This document shows positions 46,916-61,700 of a stretch of DNA of 64,000 nucleotides, piece after piece; position 1 is the stretch's first letter, and every line of letters starts with the position of its first letter. The DNA is from Burkholderia ubonensis. GTDB taxonomy: Bacteria > Pseudomonadota > Gammaproteobacteria > Burkholderiales > Burkholderiaceae. The position numbers and the translations under genes were made by a program. A model generated the notes under the pieces. It made no database searches. It saw nothing but the letters and a program-made list of their open reading frames with translations, and was not told the origin of the DNA. The stretch lies in assembly GCF_001718695.1 (NCBI RefSeq), contig NZ_CP013420.1, positions 372,001 through 436,000 of the forward strand. The letters are read 5' to 3'.

Positions 46916-48292
46916 GTGGCTAAACAGAAAACGGTTTACGTCTGCAGCGAGTGCGGCGGTCAGTCCCCGAAGTGGCAGGGGCAGTGCCCGTCGTGCCAGG
47001 CCTGGAACACGCTGGTCGAATCGGTTGCCGAAGCGCCGTCCGCGCATCGCTTCCAGTCGCTCGCGAAGCGCGCGCCGGTGCAGCGCCTCGTCGACATCGA
47101 GGCGGCGGACGTGCCGCGCTTCTCGACCGGCATCGGCGAATTCGACCGCGTGCTCGGCGGCGGGCTGGTCGCGGGCGGCGTGGTGCTGATCGGCGGCGAT
47201 CCGGGCATCGGCAAGTCGACGCTGCTGCTGCAGTCGCTCGCGGGCATCGCGAGCGAACGGCGCACGCTCTATATCAGCGGCGAGGAGTCGGCCGCGCAGA
47301 TCGCGTTGCGCGCGCAACGGCTCGCGCTGCTCGACGGCGGCGTGCCGGCGGCCGAATTGAAGCTGCTCGCGGAGATCCAGCTCGAGAAGATCCAGGCGGC
47401 GATCGACGCGGAGCGGCCGGACGTCGCGGTCGTCGACTCGATCCAGACCGTCTATTCGGAGGCGCTCACGTCGGCGCCCGGCTCGGTCGCGCAGGTGCGC
47501 GAGTGCGCGGCGCAGCTCACGCGGATCGCGAAGCAGTCCGGCACCGCGATCATCATGGTCGGGCACGTGACGAAGGAGGGCAACCTGGCCGGCCCGCGCG
47601 TGCTCGAGCACATCGTCGACACGGTGCTGTACTTCGAAGGCGACACCCATTCGTCGTTCCGCCTCGTGCGCGCGTTCAAGAACCGCTTCGGCGCGGTGAA
47701 CGAGCTGGGCGTGTTCGCGATGACCGAGCGCGGCCTGCGCGGCGTCGCCAATCCGTCCGCGCTGTTCCTGTCGCAGCACGAGCAGGTCGTGCCCGGCTCG
47801 TGCGTGCTCGTCACGCAGGAGGGCACGCGCCCGCTGCTCGTCGAGATCCAGGCGCTCGTCGACACCGCGCACGTGCCGAACCCGCGCCGGCTCGCGGTCG
47901 GCCTCGAGCAGAACCGGCTCGCGATGCTGCTCGCGGTGCTGCACCGCCATGCGGGCATCGCGTGCTTCGACCAGGACGTGTTCCTCAATGCGGTGGGCGG
48001 CGTGAAGATCGCCGAGCCTGCCGCCGACCTCGCGGTGCTGCTCGCGATCCATTCGTCGATGCGCAACAAGGCGCTGCCGAAGGGCCTGATCGTGTTCGGC
48101 GAGGTCGGGCTGGCCGGCGAGATCCGGCCGTCGCCGCGCGGGCAGGAGCGCCTGCGCGAGGCGGCGAAGCTCGGCTTCACGACCGCGCTGATCCCGAAGG
48201 CGAATGCGCCGAAACAGCCGATCGACGGGCTGGAGGTGATGGCGGTCGAGCGGATCGAACAGGCGATCGACCGGGTGCGCGGGCTCGAATGA
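46916..48292 (+). CDS. radA: DNA repair protein RadA
   Basis: RecA-like ATPase that promotes branch migration in recombinational repair. 458 residues (E. coli 460). N-terminal zinc finger CSECGGQSPKWQGQCPSC (residues 11-28), Walker A GGDPGIGKSTLL (about 95-106), the RadA motif KNRFG, and a C-terminal Lon-like domain. The GTG at 46916 is the only start giving VAKQKTVYVCSECG. It is 11 bases from alr and probably co-transcribed. Confidence 0.97.
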   Translation: MAKQKTVYVCSECGGQSPKWQGQCPSCQAWNTLVESVAEAPSAHRFQSLAKRAPVQRLVDIEAADVPRFSTGIGEFDRVLGGGLVAGGVVLIGGDPGIGKSTLLLQSLAGIASERRTLYISGEESAAQIALRAQRLALLDGGVPAAELKLLAEIQLEKIQAAIDAERPDVAVVDSIQTVYSEALTSAPGSVAQVRECAAQLTRIAKQSGTAIIMVGHVTKEGNLAGPRVLEHIVDTVLYFEGDTHSSFRLVRAFKNRFGAVNELGVFAMTERGLRGVANPSALFLSQHEQVVPGSCVLVTQEGTRPLLVEIQALVDTAHVPNPRRLAVGLEQNRLAMLLAVLHRHAGIACFDQDVFLNAVGGVKIAEPAADLAVLLAIHSSMRNKALPKGLIVFGEVGLAGEIRPSPRGQERLREAAKLGFTTALIPKANAPKQPIDGLEVMAVERIEQAIDRVRGLE

Positions 48293-48358
48293 GCGCCGCC
48301 GCGCGCCGGGGGCGACTCCCCGGAGATCTGTCGCGTAATTCGCTGTAAATGTTTTGTA

Positions 48359-48372
48359 GGGTTGTGTAACCC
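48359..48372. repeat. Small hairpin GGGTT-GTGT-AACCC
   Basis: A perfect 5-bp dyad between radA and the DUF2866-like gene; function unknown. Confidence 0.4.
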
Positions 48373-48435
48373 GGCGGACATTGCTTTTCCCTATCCTTTT
48401 GCGGACAGCCGAACCGTGCAAAGCGAAAGGGACCT

Positions 48436-48702
48436 ATGTTGAAACAGTACGGGCATGCGCCGGACCGACACCTCTACAACCTGCGCGGTTGCCGCGTGTC
48501 GGAGCCGATCCGCCAGCCGTGGGGCGGCGGGTGCCGGATCGTCGAATGGATCGACGCGGACGGGCGTCTCGCGCGACGGGTCGTGGCGGAGGACGTGACG
48601 GAAGCGGAAGTCGTCGAGGTGATCCGGCGGCCGACCGAAGGGCGCCGCCATCTGATGCGCGACGACGAGCAGATGCCGCGGGATACGCTGCCGCGGCGCT
48701 GA
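48436..48702 (+). CDS. Small conserved hypothetical protein (DUF2866-like)
   Basis: 88 residues with no signal peptide. MLKQYGHAPDRHLYNLRGCRVSEPIRQ begins the protein; it is charged, with VRRPTEGRRHLM-type basic segments near the end. I recall this as the Burkholderia DUF2866 family; function unknown. Codon use (GC-rich third positions) supports real coding. AAAGGGACCT lies before the ATG. It is convergent with the ABC-F ATPase gene. Confidence 0.75.
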   Translation: MLKQYGHAPDRHLYNLRGCRVSEPIRQPWGGGCRIVEWIDADGRLARRVVAEDVTEAEVVEVIRRPTEGRRHLMRDDEQMPRDTLPRR

Positions 48703-48730
48703 GCGGGTGGCCCGCCGCGCCGCGCGGCGG

Positions 48731-50662
<1,932 letters not shown>

Positions 50663-50794
50663 GACGGAAATGACTGGGCAAAACCGCTATTCTAGACTGC
50701 GGGCCGCGCACCGGGCATTGGCCGTTCGGGAGATGCCGTTTCCGCGCGTTTTTCGCCTAGACTTCACGTCGGTTCGAATTCGAAAGGGGGCACG

Positions 50795-51274
50795 ATGTCC
50801 ACACTGTATTCCTTCAGCGCGGAGACGCTCGCCGGTGCGCCGGCGTCGCTCGATGCGTATCGCGGCAAGGTGCTGCTGATCGTCAACACGGCGAGCGAGT
50901 GCGGATTCACGCCGCAGTATGCCGGCCTGCAGAAGCTCTACGACCAGTACGCGGCGCGCGGCTTCTTCGTGCTCGGCTTCCCGTGCAACCAGTTCGGCAA
51001 GCAGGAGCCGGGCGACGCCGCGCAGATCGGCGCATTCTGCGAGCGCAACTACGGGGTGACGTTCCCGATGTTCGCGAAGATCGACGTGAAGGGCGACAAT
51101 GCGCATCCGCTGTACCGCTACCTGACCGACGAAGCGCCCGGCATCCTCGGGCTCAAGGCGATCAAGTGGAACTTCACGAAGTTCCTGGTCGACCGCGACG
51201 GCCGGATCGTCAAGCGCTACGCGCCGTCGACCAAGCCCGACGAAATCGCCGCCGACGTCGAAAAGCTGCTGTGA
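50795..51274 (+). CDS. Glutathione peroxidase
   Basis: 159 residues of the thioredoxin-fold Gpx family. [12 protein letters not shown] holds the peroxidatic Cys36 (a Cys rather than Sec form), [12 protein letters not shown] the conserved Gln and second Cys, and [11 protein letters not shown] the Trp-Asn pair of the catalytic tetrad. It reduces hydroperoxides, likely using thioredoxin or glutathione. ATG at 50795 follows AAGGGGG. Convergent with cls. Confidence 0.94.
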   Translation: MSTLYSFSAETLAGAPASLDAYRGKVLLIVNTASECGFTPQYAGLQKLYDQYAARGFFVLGFPCNQFGKQEPGDAAQIGAFCERNYGVTFPMFAKIDVKGDNAHPLYRYLTDEAPGILGLKAIKWNFTKFLVDRDGRIVKRYAPSTKPDEIAADVEKLL

Positions 51275-51319
51275 CGCCCGACGCGGCCGGTGCGGGTCGC
51301 CGGGGCTTCGGGAGGCCGC

Positions 51320-52762
51320 TCACAGAATCGGCGCGAACAGCCGCGCGATGTGCATCGCGACCCGCCGCCACGCGGGCGAGTGGCGGTATTCGCTCGCGTC
51401 GACTTCATAGGCCAGCGCGAAGTCGGCCGTGAGCATCGCCTCGACCTCGTCGGCGAATGCGCGATCGACGGTCAGCACCATGATCTCGAAGTTCAGGCGG
51501 AACGAGCGGTTGTCGAGGTTCGCGCTGCCGATCGCGGCCGCGCTGCGGTCGATCAGCACCACCTTCTGGTGCAGGAAGCCCGGCCGGTAGCGGAACACCT
51601 TGACGCCCGCGTCGGCGAGGTCGCGCGCGTACAGCTTCGACGCCTCGAACACGACGACATGGTCGCGCCGGCTCGGGATCAGGATGCGCACGTCGACCCC
51701 GCGCATCACCGCGAGCTTGAGCGCGGCGATCACCGCTTCGTCGGGGACGAGATACGGCGTCGTGATCCAGATCCGCTCGCGCGCCGCGTTGATCGTCTCG
51801 ACGAAGAACAGCGAGCCGGTTTCCTGCTTGTCGGCCGGCCCCATCGGCACCGCGAGGCAGTGCATGTCGGCGTCCTCCGGCAGCGCGGCGGGCGGCGGCG
51901 CGAGCGGCGGCAGCTTCTGCGTCGCCCAGTGCCAGTCTTCCGCGAACACGTACTGGATGCTCGCGACGACGGGGCCGCGCAGCTCGATGTGCGTGTCGCG
52001 CCACGGCGACAGCCGGGGTTTCGCGCCGAGATACTCGACGCCGACGTTGTGTCCGCCGACGAACGCGCGATTGCCGTCGACGACGACGATCTTGCGGTGA
52101 TTGCGGAAGTTGAGCTGGAAACGATTGACGAACTGGCGCTTGGTCGCGAACGGATGGACTTCGACGCCGCCCGCGCGCAGCGCGTCGACGTAGCCGTGCG
52201 GCAGGTCGAAGCTGCCGATGCTGTCGTACAGCAGGTAGCAGCGCACGCCCGCGGCCGCGCGCGCGAGCAGCGCGTCGCGCAGCATCTGGCCGAGCGCGTC
52301 GTCGCGAACGATGAAGAACTGGACGATCACGTAATCGCGCGCGTCGTCGATCGCCGACAGGATCGCCGCGAACGTCGCCTCGCCGTTGACGAGCGTGCGC
52401 ACCGCATTGCCGGCGAGAAACGGCATTGCGCCGAGCCGCGTGAGCGCGTGCACCGCGGGCTGGCCGAGCGCGCTCGCGGCCGCGCCGTCGGTCGAATCGG
52501 CGACGGTCCACGGGACGGGATGCGTATGCGTGCGCAGCGCTTCGGTCTCGTGGCGGCGCGCGTCGACGTAGCCGGAAAACTTGCTGCGGCCGAGGAACAG
52601 ATACGGGATCAGCGTCAGGTAGGGCATCGCCGCGAGCGACACGGCCCACGCGATCGCGCCTTGCGACGTGCGTGTGTTCAGGATGGCGTGGCAGGCCGCG
52701 ACGATTCCGAGCACATGGATGGCCAGGATGAGCGTGCCGAGGTGTAGCCAGTCGAGTGTCAT
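51320..52762 (-). CDS. cls: Cardiolipin synthase (phospholipase D family)
   Basis: 480 residues. Two N-terminal membrane helices (about 6-28 and 36-55) are followed by two PLD domains with HKD motifs: HRKIVVVDGNRAFVGGHN (about 235) and HQKVVLIDRSAAAIGSANLD (about 395). It condenses phosphatidylglycerol to cardiolipin in the inner membrane. Length matches E. coli ClsA (486). It lies downstream of prmB, separated by a strong hairpin. Confidence 0.93.
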   Translation of the reverse strand: MTLDWLHLGTLILAIHVLGIVAACHAILNTRTSQGAIAWAVSLAAMPYLTLIPYLFLGRSKFSGYVDARRHETEALRTHTHPVPWTVADSTDGAAASALGQPAVHALTRLGAMPFLAGNAVRTLVNGEATFAAILSAIDDARDYVIVQFFIVRDDALGQMLRDALLARAAAGVRCYLLYDSIGSFDLPHGYVDALRAGGVEVHPFATKRQFVNRFQLNFRNHRKIVVVDGNRAFVGGHNVGVEYLGAKPRLSPWRDTHIELRGPVVASIQYVFAEDWHWATQKLPPLAPPPAALPEDADMHCLAVPMGPADKQETGSLFFVETINAARERIWITTPYLVPDEAVIAALKLAVMRGVDVRILIPSRRDHVVVFEASKLYARDLADAGVKVFRYRPGFLHQKVVLIDRSAAAIGSANLDNRSFRLNFEIMVLTVDRAFADEVEAMLTADFALAYEVDASEYRHSPAWRRVAMHIARLFAPIL

Positions 52763-52816
52763 AAGCGCGTGGCGGACTCCTGAAGCGCGGCATCGCGGCC
52801 GCTTACGCGCATCTTA

Positions 52817-52853
52817 CCGAACCGCGCGGCGCAGCGGGCGCCGCGCGGTTCGG
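52817..52853 (-). terminator. Strong hairpin between prmB and cls
   Basis: Perfect 16-bp inverted repeat, CCGAACCGCGCGGCGC and GCGCCGCGCGGTTCGG, with a 5-base loop, 12 bases after the prmB stop. After the stem the minus strand reads TAAGATGC rather than a T run, so it may be a stabilising or Rho-assisted terminator. Confidence 0.6.
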
Positions 52854-52865
52854 GCTGGCGGGGCG

Positions 52866-53783
52866 TCAGGGCTTCCGCGGGAGATCCGACGCCTGGATCA
52901 GGAACACGCTGTCTTCGCCGGCGCTCGTCGACAGCCACGTCAGCTCGAGGCCGCCGAATGCCGCTTCGACGTGCTCGCGCTCGTTGCCGATCTCGACGAC
53001 GAGCATGCCGTCGTCGTGCAGCCAGTTGCGCGCCTCGCCGATGATGCGGCGCACGACGTCCATCCCGTCTTCGCCGCCGGCGAGCGCCATCTCGGGCTCG
53101 TGCCGGTATTCGGGCGGCAGCGCGGCCATCGACGCCGCGTTGACGTACGGCGGGTTCGTCAGGATCACGTCGTAGCGCGCGCCCGGCTCGGACGACGAGC
53201 GGAACAGCGGCAGCGGCGCGTAGAGGTCGCCGCGGTGCAGCGAGATGCGGTCCTCGAGCCCGTAGTCGCGCACGTTGATCTCCGCGACCTCGAGCGCCTT
53301 GTCGGACAGGTCGACCGCGTCGATCTCGGCGTTCGGGAACGCGCTCGCCGCGAGGATCGCGAGGCAGCCGGAACCGGTGCACAGCTCGAGCACCGCGCCG
53401 ACCTGCTCGGGATCGGCGACGTACGGCTGCAGGCCGTCGTCGAGCAGCTCGCCGATGAACGAGCGCGGCACGATCACGCGCTCGTCGACGTAGAAGCGGT
53501 GGCCGTGCATCCACGCCTCGTGCGTCAGATAGGCGGCCGGCACGCGCTCGGTCGCGCGCCGCTCGATCACGGTCAGCACGGCGTCGATCTCGTCGGGCAG
53601 CAGGCGCGCGTCGAGGAACGGCTCGAGCGTGTCGAGCGGCAGGTCGAGCGTGCGCAGCACCAGATAGGCCGCTTCGTCGTAAGCGTTGTCCGAGCCGTGG
53701 CCGAACGCGAGCTTCGCCTTCGAGAAGCGCGTGACCGCGTAGCGCAGCAGGTCGCGAACTGTTGCAAAAGGTGTCGTCGTCAT
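52866..53783 (-). CDS. prmB: Ribosomal protein L3 N5-glutamine methyltransferase
   Basis: SAM-dependent methyltransferase that modifies a glutamine of ribosomal protein L3. 305 residues (E. coli 310). LELCTGSGCLAI is the SAM-binding loop and LTNPPYVN the NPPY catalytic motif. Start at 53783 (MTTTPFATVRDLL) is preferred to an overlapping ATG at 53795 because GGAG is 7 bases before it. It follows dapE directly. Confidence 0.93.
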   Translation of the reverse strand: MTTTPFATVRDLLRYAVTRFSKAKLAFGHGSDNAYDEAAYLVLRTLDLPLDTLEPFLDARLLPDEIDAVLTVIERRATERVPAAYLTHEAWMHGHRFYVDERVIVPRSFIGELLDDGLQPYVADPEQVGAVLELCTGSGCLAILAASAFPNAEIDAVDLSDKALEVAEINVRDYGLEDRISLHRGDLYAPLPLFRSSSEPGARYDVILTNPPYVNAASMAALPPEYRHEPEMALAGGEDGMDVVRRIIGEARNWLHDDGMLVVEIGNEREHVEAAFGGLELTWLSTSAGEDSVFLIQASDLPRKP

Positions 53784-53794
53784 TCGGGACTCCA

Positions 53795-55024
<1,230 letters not shown>

Positions 55025-55392
55025 CTAGGCGGCGAACAGTGCCGCGTACTGGTCGGCCGCGAAGCCGAGCGATTTCACGCGGCCGTTGACGACGAGCACG
55101 GGGCGCTTGATGACCGACGGCTTGTGGATCATCAGCGCGACCGCGCCGGCCTGCGTTTCCGCGGCCGCCTTCATGGCGTCGTCGAGGCCGCGCCACGTGG
55201 TGCCGCGCTTGTTCACGAGCGCGTCGAGCGGCACGTCCTTCAGCCAGTCTTCGACCAGAGGCACGCTGACGCCGGCCTTCTTGAAATCGTGAAACTCGAA
55301 TTCGACGCCGTGGTCGTCGAGCCACACGCGGGCTTTCTTCACGGTGTCGCAGTTCGGAATGCCGTAGACGACCACGGTGCGCGGCTTCGCCA

Positions 55393-55393
<1 letters not shown>
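55025..55393 (-). CDS. ArsC/Spx-family reductase-like protein (YffB type)
   Basis: 122 residues of the thioredoxin-fold ArsC/Spx family: VVYGIPNCDTVKKARVWLDDHG, with a single Cys at the expected active site (CDTVKK rather than CxxC), and LVNKRGTTWRGL and KPSVIKRPVLVVNG. It overlaps the dapD stop by one base, as yffB lies near dapE in E. coli. Function unknown; glutathione-dependent reduction is suggested for relatives. Confidence 0.88.
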
Positions 55394-56220
<827 letters not shown>

Positions 56221-56263
56221 GTTCGTTTTCGCAGGAGATGAAGGAATTGATCGGGAGGGTCGA

Positions 56264-57511
56264 TTACCGGGCGAGGCCGCGGCAGAAGTCGACGATGCGT
56301 TGCGCGCCCTCGACGCATTCGGGGGTGCCCGCGACGAGCGCGATCCGGATGAAATCGCGGCCCGGATTCGTGCCGTGCGCGTCGCGCGCGAGATACGAGC
56401 CGGGCAGAACCGTCACATTATAGTCGGCGTACAGGCGCCGGGCGAACTCGGTGTCCGACAGGCCGGTGCGCGCGACGTTGGCCCACAGGTAGAACGCGGC
56501 GTCGGGCAGCTTCACGTCGATCACGTCGGCGAGCATCGGCGTCACCGCGTCGAACTTCTGCACGTACAGCGCGCGGTTCTCGCGCACGTGCGCCTCGTCG
56601 TTCCATGCGGCGATGCTCGCCTGCTGCCAGACCGGCGACAGCGCCGAGCCGTGGTACGTGCGGTACAGCAGGAATTTCTTCAGCAGCGCGGCGTCGCCGG
56701 CAACGAAGCCCGAGCGCATGCCCGGCACGTTCGAGCGCTTCGACAGGCTCGACAGCATCACGAGCCGCTCGAAGCCGCGGCCGAGGCGGTGCGCGGCCTC
56801 GAGCCCGCCGAGCGGCGGCTTCGACTCGTCGAAGTAGATCTCCGAATAGCATTCGTCGGACGCGATCACGAAGCCGTGGCGGTCGGACAGCGCGAACAGC
56901 TCGCGCCAGTCGTCGAGCGTGAGCACCGCGCCGGTCGGGTTGCCCGGCGAGCACACGTACAGCAGCTGGGTGCGCGCCCAGACTTCGTCCGGCACGGCCG
57001 CGTAGTCGCACGCGTAGTTGCGGGCCGGGTCGCTGTTCGCGAAATACGGCTCGGCGCCGGCCAGCAGCGCCGCGCCTTCGTAAATTTGATAGAACGGATT
57101 CGGACAGAGTACGATCGCCTTCTCGCCGCCGGCGGAGCGGCTCGCGTCGATCACCGTCTGCGCGAGCGAGAACAGCGCTTCGCGCGAGCCTGACGCGGGC
57201 AGCACCTGCGTCGCCGGATCGATCGCCGGCAGTCCGTAGCGGCGCTCGAGCCAGCGCGCGATCGACGTGCGCAGCGCATCCGAGCCGGCCGTGGGCGGAT
57301 ACGCGGCGAGGCCGTCGAGCGCGACCACCGCGGCGTCGCGGATCAGCGCCGGGGTCGGGTGCTTGGGCTCGCCGATGCCGAAGCTGATCGGTTTCAGGCC
57401 GGCGGCGGGCGTACCGGCACCGGGCGTCACGTCCTTGAACAGGGCGCGCAGCTTTTCGAATGGATAGGGCTGGAGCGAGTCGAGTCGAGGGTTCACGGGC
57501 GAAGCGGCCAT
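56264..57511 (-). CDS. dapC: Succinyldiaminopimelate transaminase
   Basis: PLP-dependent aminotransferase that makes N-succinyl-L,L-DAP from the keto precursor using glutamate. 415 residues, fold type [18 protein letters not shown] and [18 protein letters not shown] with the PLP-binding Lys. Its position upstream of dapD supports DapC over other class I aminotransferases, whose sequences are close. Divergent from the DMT permease gene. Confidence 0.9.
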   Translation of the reverse strand: MAASPVNPRLDSLQPYPFEKLRALFKDVTPGAGTPAAGLKPISFGIGEPKHPTPALIRDAAVVALDGLAAYPPTAGSDALRTSIARWLERRYGLPAIDPATQVLPASGSREALFSLAQTVIDASRSAGGEKAIVLCPNPFYQIYEGAALLAGAEPYFANSDPARNYACDYAAVPDEVWARTQLLYVCSPGNPTGAVLTLDDWRELFALSDRHGFVIASDECYSEIYFDESKPPLGGLEAAHRLGRGFERLVMLSSLSKRSNVPGMRSGFVAGDAALLKKFLLYRTYHGSALSPVWQQASIAAWNDEAHVRENRALYVQKFDAVTPMLADVIDVKLPDAAFYLWANVARTGLSDTEFARRLYADYNVTVLPGSYLARDAHGTNPGRDFIRIALVAGTPECVEGAQRIVDFCRGLAR

Positions 57512-57670
57512 CGCGGCCGGTTGGAGCGAAAGGGGCGGCGCTCGCGCCGCGCGGCTGCGAACGGGCGCGGAAGGCGCGCGGCTCGCGACCGACGATTATA
57601 ACGTGACGCCATGCGCTCACGGCCCGCCGCGACGGCGGCCGGGGCGGGCGAACCAAGGGTATCGAAGCAC

Positions 57671-58612
57671 ATGAACAATGCGGTACGCGGCAGCCTGCCG
57701 ACGCTGGCGATCCTGATCGGCGCGTCGGTGTGGGGCCTGATCTGGTATCCGTTGCGGATCCTGGCGTCGCTGGGCCTGACGGGCACCGCGGCGAGCGCGC
57801 TGACGAGCGTCGTCGCGTTCCTGTTCGTGATCGTCGCGCGGCGCCGCGCGATCGCGACGCTGCGCTGGCACTGGGTGCTGCCGGGCATCGCAGTGACGGC
57901 CGGGATCACCAACCTCGGCTTCGTGTGGGGCACGATCCACGGCGAGGTGCTGCGCGTGATGCTGCTGTTCTATCTGACCCCCGCATGGACCGCGATCTAC
58001 GCGCACTTCCTGCTGCGCGAGCGGCTCACCTGGGCGGGCGCGGGGCTCGCCGCGCTGTCGATCGGCGGCGCGATGCTGATGCTGTGGTCGCCGCGGCTCG
58101 GCGTGCCGCTGCCGGCCAACCCGGCCGAATGGGCGGGGCTCGCGGCCGGGCTGAGCTTCGCGATGAGCAACGTGCTGGTCGTCAAGGCGAGCCGCGAGCT
58201 GCCGCAGATGCGGGCCGAGATGCGCACCGCGACGCTGTTCGGCGGCGCGGCGGTGTTCGGCGCGATCGCGTCCCTGTTCGAGGGGCTGCCGGCCGTGCCG
58301 GCGGGCGGGAATCTGGGCGTCGCGGCGCTGCTGGTCGCGGGCATCGGCGTGACGATGGCGTCCAACAACCTGCTGGTGCAGTTTGGGCTCGCGCGCGTGC
58401 CGGCGAACCGGGCGTCGATCATCATGCTGTTCGAGATCGTCATCACCGCGCTGTCGGCGTGGGTGTTTGCGAGCGAGCTGCCGGGCGCGCGGGAGTGGGC
58501 AGGTGGCGCCTGCATCGTGCTCGCGACGCTGCTGTCGAGCCGGGTCCACCGGCCGCGCGCCGCGCAGGACAAACCCGGGAACGGGCGGGACGGCGCACGC
58601 GCGATGGTATGA
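57671..58612 (+). CDS. DMT superfamily permease (EamA type)
   Basis: 313 residues, about ten membrane helices in two EamA repeats: SVWGLIWYPLRILASLGLTG and RERLTWAGAGLAALSIGGAMLML in the first, and LARVPANRASIIMLFEIVITALSAWV in the second. The substrate is unknown (export of amino acids or metabolites is common for this family). ATG at 57671 is chosen since the upstream part of the frame lacks membrane character. Confidence 0.9.
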   Translation: MNNAVRGSLPTLAILIGASVWGLIWYPLRILASLGLTGTAASALTSVVAFLFVIVARRRAIATLRWHWVLPGIAVTAGITNLGFVWGTIHGEVLRVMLLFYLTPAWTAIYAHFLLRERLTWAGAGLAALSIGGAMLMLWSPRLGVPLPANPAEWAGLAAGLSFAMSNVLVVKASRELPQMRAEMRTATLFGGAAVFGAIASLFEGLPAVPAGGNLGVAALLVAGIGVTMASNNLLVQFGLARVPANRASIIMLFEIVITALSAWVFASELPGAREWAGGACIVLATLLSSRVHRPRAAQDKPGNGRDGARAMV

Positions 58613-58750
58613 TGGGTGCCGTTTGCGGGGCCCGACGCTCGAGAGCGCGGCCCCGTTTTTGAATTCCGAGGCGCGCCGCGCGCAAGGGCCGGCTGGTCCG
58701 GCGCGGCGTGTCGTCGTCCGTTTCACACCTTCTTCACATCCGATACCGCC

Positions 58751-61700
58751 GTGCGTCTGAGCTCGATCAAACTCGCTGGCTTCAAATCCTTCGTCGATCC
58801 CACGCATTTCCAGGTTCCGGGCCAGCTTGTCGGCGTGGTAGGCCCGAACGGGTGCGGCAAGTCCAACATCATCGACGCCGTGCGCTGGGTGCTCGGCGAG
58901 TCGCGCGCGTCCGAGCTGCGCGGCGAGTCGATGCAGGACGTGATCTTCAACGGCTCGACCGCCCGCAAGCCCGGCAGCCGGGCGAGCGTCGAGCTGATCT
59001 TCGACAACTCCGACGGCCGCGCGGCCGGGCAGTGGGGCCAGTACGGCGAGATCGCCGTGAAGCGCGTGCTGACGCGCGACGGCACGTCGAGCTACTACAT
59101 CAACAACCTGCCGGCGCGCCGCCGCGACATCCAGGACATCTTCCTCGGCACCGGCCTCGGCCCGCGCGCGTACGCGATCATCGGGCAGGGCATGATCGCG
59201 CGGATCATCGAGGCGAAGCCCGAAGAGCTGCGCGTGTTCCTCGAGGAAGCCGCGGGCGTGTCGAAGTACAAGGAACGCCGCCGCGAGACCGAGAACCGCC
59301 TGCACGACACGCGCGAGAACCTGACCCGCGTCGAGGACATCGTCCGCGAGCTCACCGCGAACCTCGAGAAGCTCGAGGCGCAGGCGGTCGTCGCGACCAA
59401 GTACAAGGAGCTCGTCGCCGACGGCGAGGAAAAGCAGCGCCTGCTGTGGCTGCTGCGCAAGAACGAGGCCGGCGGCGAGCAGCAGAAGCAGCAGCGCGCG
59501 ATCGAACAGGCGCAGATCGACCTGGAGGCGCAGACCGCGAAGCTGCGCGAGGTCGAGTCGCAGCTCGAGACGCTGCGCGTTGCGCACTACGCGGCGAGCG
59601 ACGCGATGCAGGGCGCGCAGGGCTCGCTCTACGAGGCGAACGCCGAGGTCAGCCGGCTGGAAGCCGAGATCAAGTTCATCGTCGAATCGCGCAACCGCGT
59701 GCAGGCGCAGATCGCCGCGCTCGACGCGCAGCGCGAGCAGTGGCGCGCGCAGGCCGAGAAGGCGCAGGACGAGCTCGCGGACGCCGAGGAAGCGCGCGCG
59801 ATCGCCGACGAGAAGGCCGCGCTCGCCGAGGATGACGCCGCGGCGAAGCATGACGCGCTGCCGGCGCTCGAGGCGACCTGGCGTGATGCGCAGGCGCAGC
59901 TCAACGACGAGCGCGCGCGGATCGCGCAGACCGAGCAGTCGCTGAAGCTCGAGGCCGCGCACCAGCGCAACGCCGACCAGCAGCTGCAGCAGCTGCAGCA
60001 GCGGCAGGAACGCCTGAAGGCGGAAGCGGGCGGCCTCGACGCGCCGGACGAGGCGCAGCTCGAGGAGCTGCGCATGCAGCTGGCCGAACAGGAAGAAATC
60101 CTCTCCGACGCGCAGGCGCGGCTTGCCGACGCGCAGGAAACCGTGCCGCGCCTCGACGCCGAGCGCCGCGCCGCGCACGAGCGCGTGCAGGCCGAAAGCG
60201 CGCAGATCCATCAGCTCGAGGCGCGCCTCGCCGCGCTCAAGCAGCTGCAGGAGAACGTGCAGACCGAAGGCAAGGTGCAGCCGTGGCTCGACAAGCACGA
60301 GCTCGGCACGCTGCCGCGGCTGTGGAAGAAGCTGCATGTCGAGCCGGGCTGGGAAACGGCGCTCGAGGCCGTGCTGCGCGAGCGGCTCGCCGCGCTCGAA
60401 GTGTCGAATCTCGACTGGGTGAAGGCGTTCGCGACCGACGCGCCGCCCGCGAAGCTCGCGTTCTACGCGCCGCCGCCGGCCGGCGAGCCGCCCGTGGCGG
60501 CGGCCGGGCTGCGCCCGGTGCTGTCGCTCGTGCGCATCGACGACGCGGGCATCCGCGCGGTGCTGAACGACTGGCTCGGCAACGTGTACGTCGCCGACGA
60601 CGTCGCGCAGGCGCTCGCGACGCGCACGCAGCTGCCGGCCGGCGGCTCGTTCGTCGTCAAGGCGGGCCATCTCGTCACGCGCGTCGGCGTGCAGCTGTAC
60701 GCGGCCGATTCGGAACAGGCGGGGATGCTCGCCCGCCAGCAGGAAATCGAGAACCTGACGCGCCAGGTGCGCGCGCAGGCGCTGCTCGCGGACGAGGCGA
60801 AGTCGGCCGTGGTGCGCGCGGAAGCCGCGCACACGCAGGCGACGCAGGCGCTCACCGACGTGCGCGCGCAGGCCGAGCGCGCGACGCAGCGGGTGCACGC
60901 GCTGCAGATGGACGTGCTGAAGCTCGCGCAGGCGCACGAGCGCTACACGCAGCGCAGCACGCAGATCCGCGAGGAGCTCGAGGAAATCGGCGCGCAGGTC
61001 GAGGAGCAGCGTGCGCTGCGCGCGGAGTCGGAGGCGAATTTCGAGCGCTTCGACGGCGAGCTCGCGGAACTGCAGGCGCGCTTCGAGGACAACCAGCTCG
61101 CGTTCGAGTCGCTCGACGAATCGCTGTCGCAGGCGCGCCAGGCGGCGCGCGATCTGGAGCGCGGCGCGAACGACGCGCGCTTCGCCGCGCGCAACGCGGC
61201 GACCCGGATCGACGAGCTCAAGCGCAGCATCCAGGTCGCGCACGAGCAGAGCGAGCGCGTCGCCGCGTCGCTGGAAGACGCGCGCGCCGAGCTCGAGACG
61301 ATCAACGAGCAGACCGCGCATACGGGCCTGCAGGACGCGCTCGAAATCCGCGCGGTGAAGGAAGAGGCGCTGCAGGCCGCGCGCATCGAGCTCGACGACC
61401 TGACCGCGAAGCTGCGCGCGTCGGACGAGCAGCGTCTCGTCGCCGAGCGTTCGCTGCAGCCGCTGCGCGACCGCATCACCGAGCTGCAGCTGAAGGAGCA
61501 GGCGGCGCGCCTGGCGGTCGAGCAGTTCGCCGAGCAGCTCGCGACGGCCGAGGTCGACGAGGCCGCGCTGCGCGAGAAGCTGACGCCGGACCTGAAGCCG
61601 TCGTACCTGCAGGGCGAGGTCACGCGGATCAACAATGCGATCAACGCGCTCGGCCCCGTGAACATGGCGGCGCTCGACGAACTGAAGGCCGCGAACGAGC

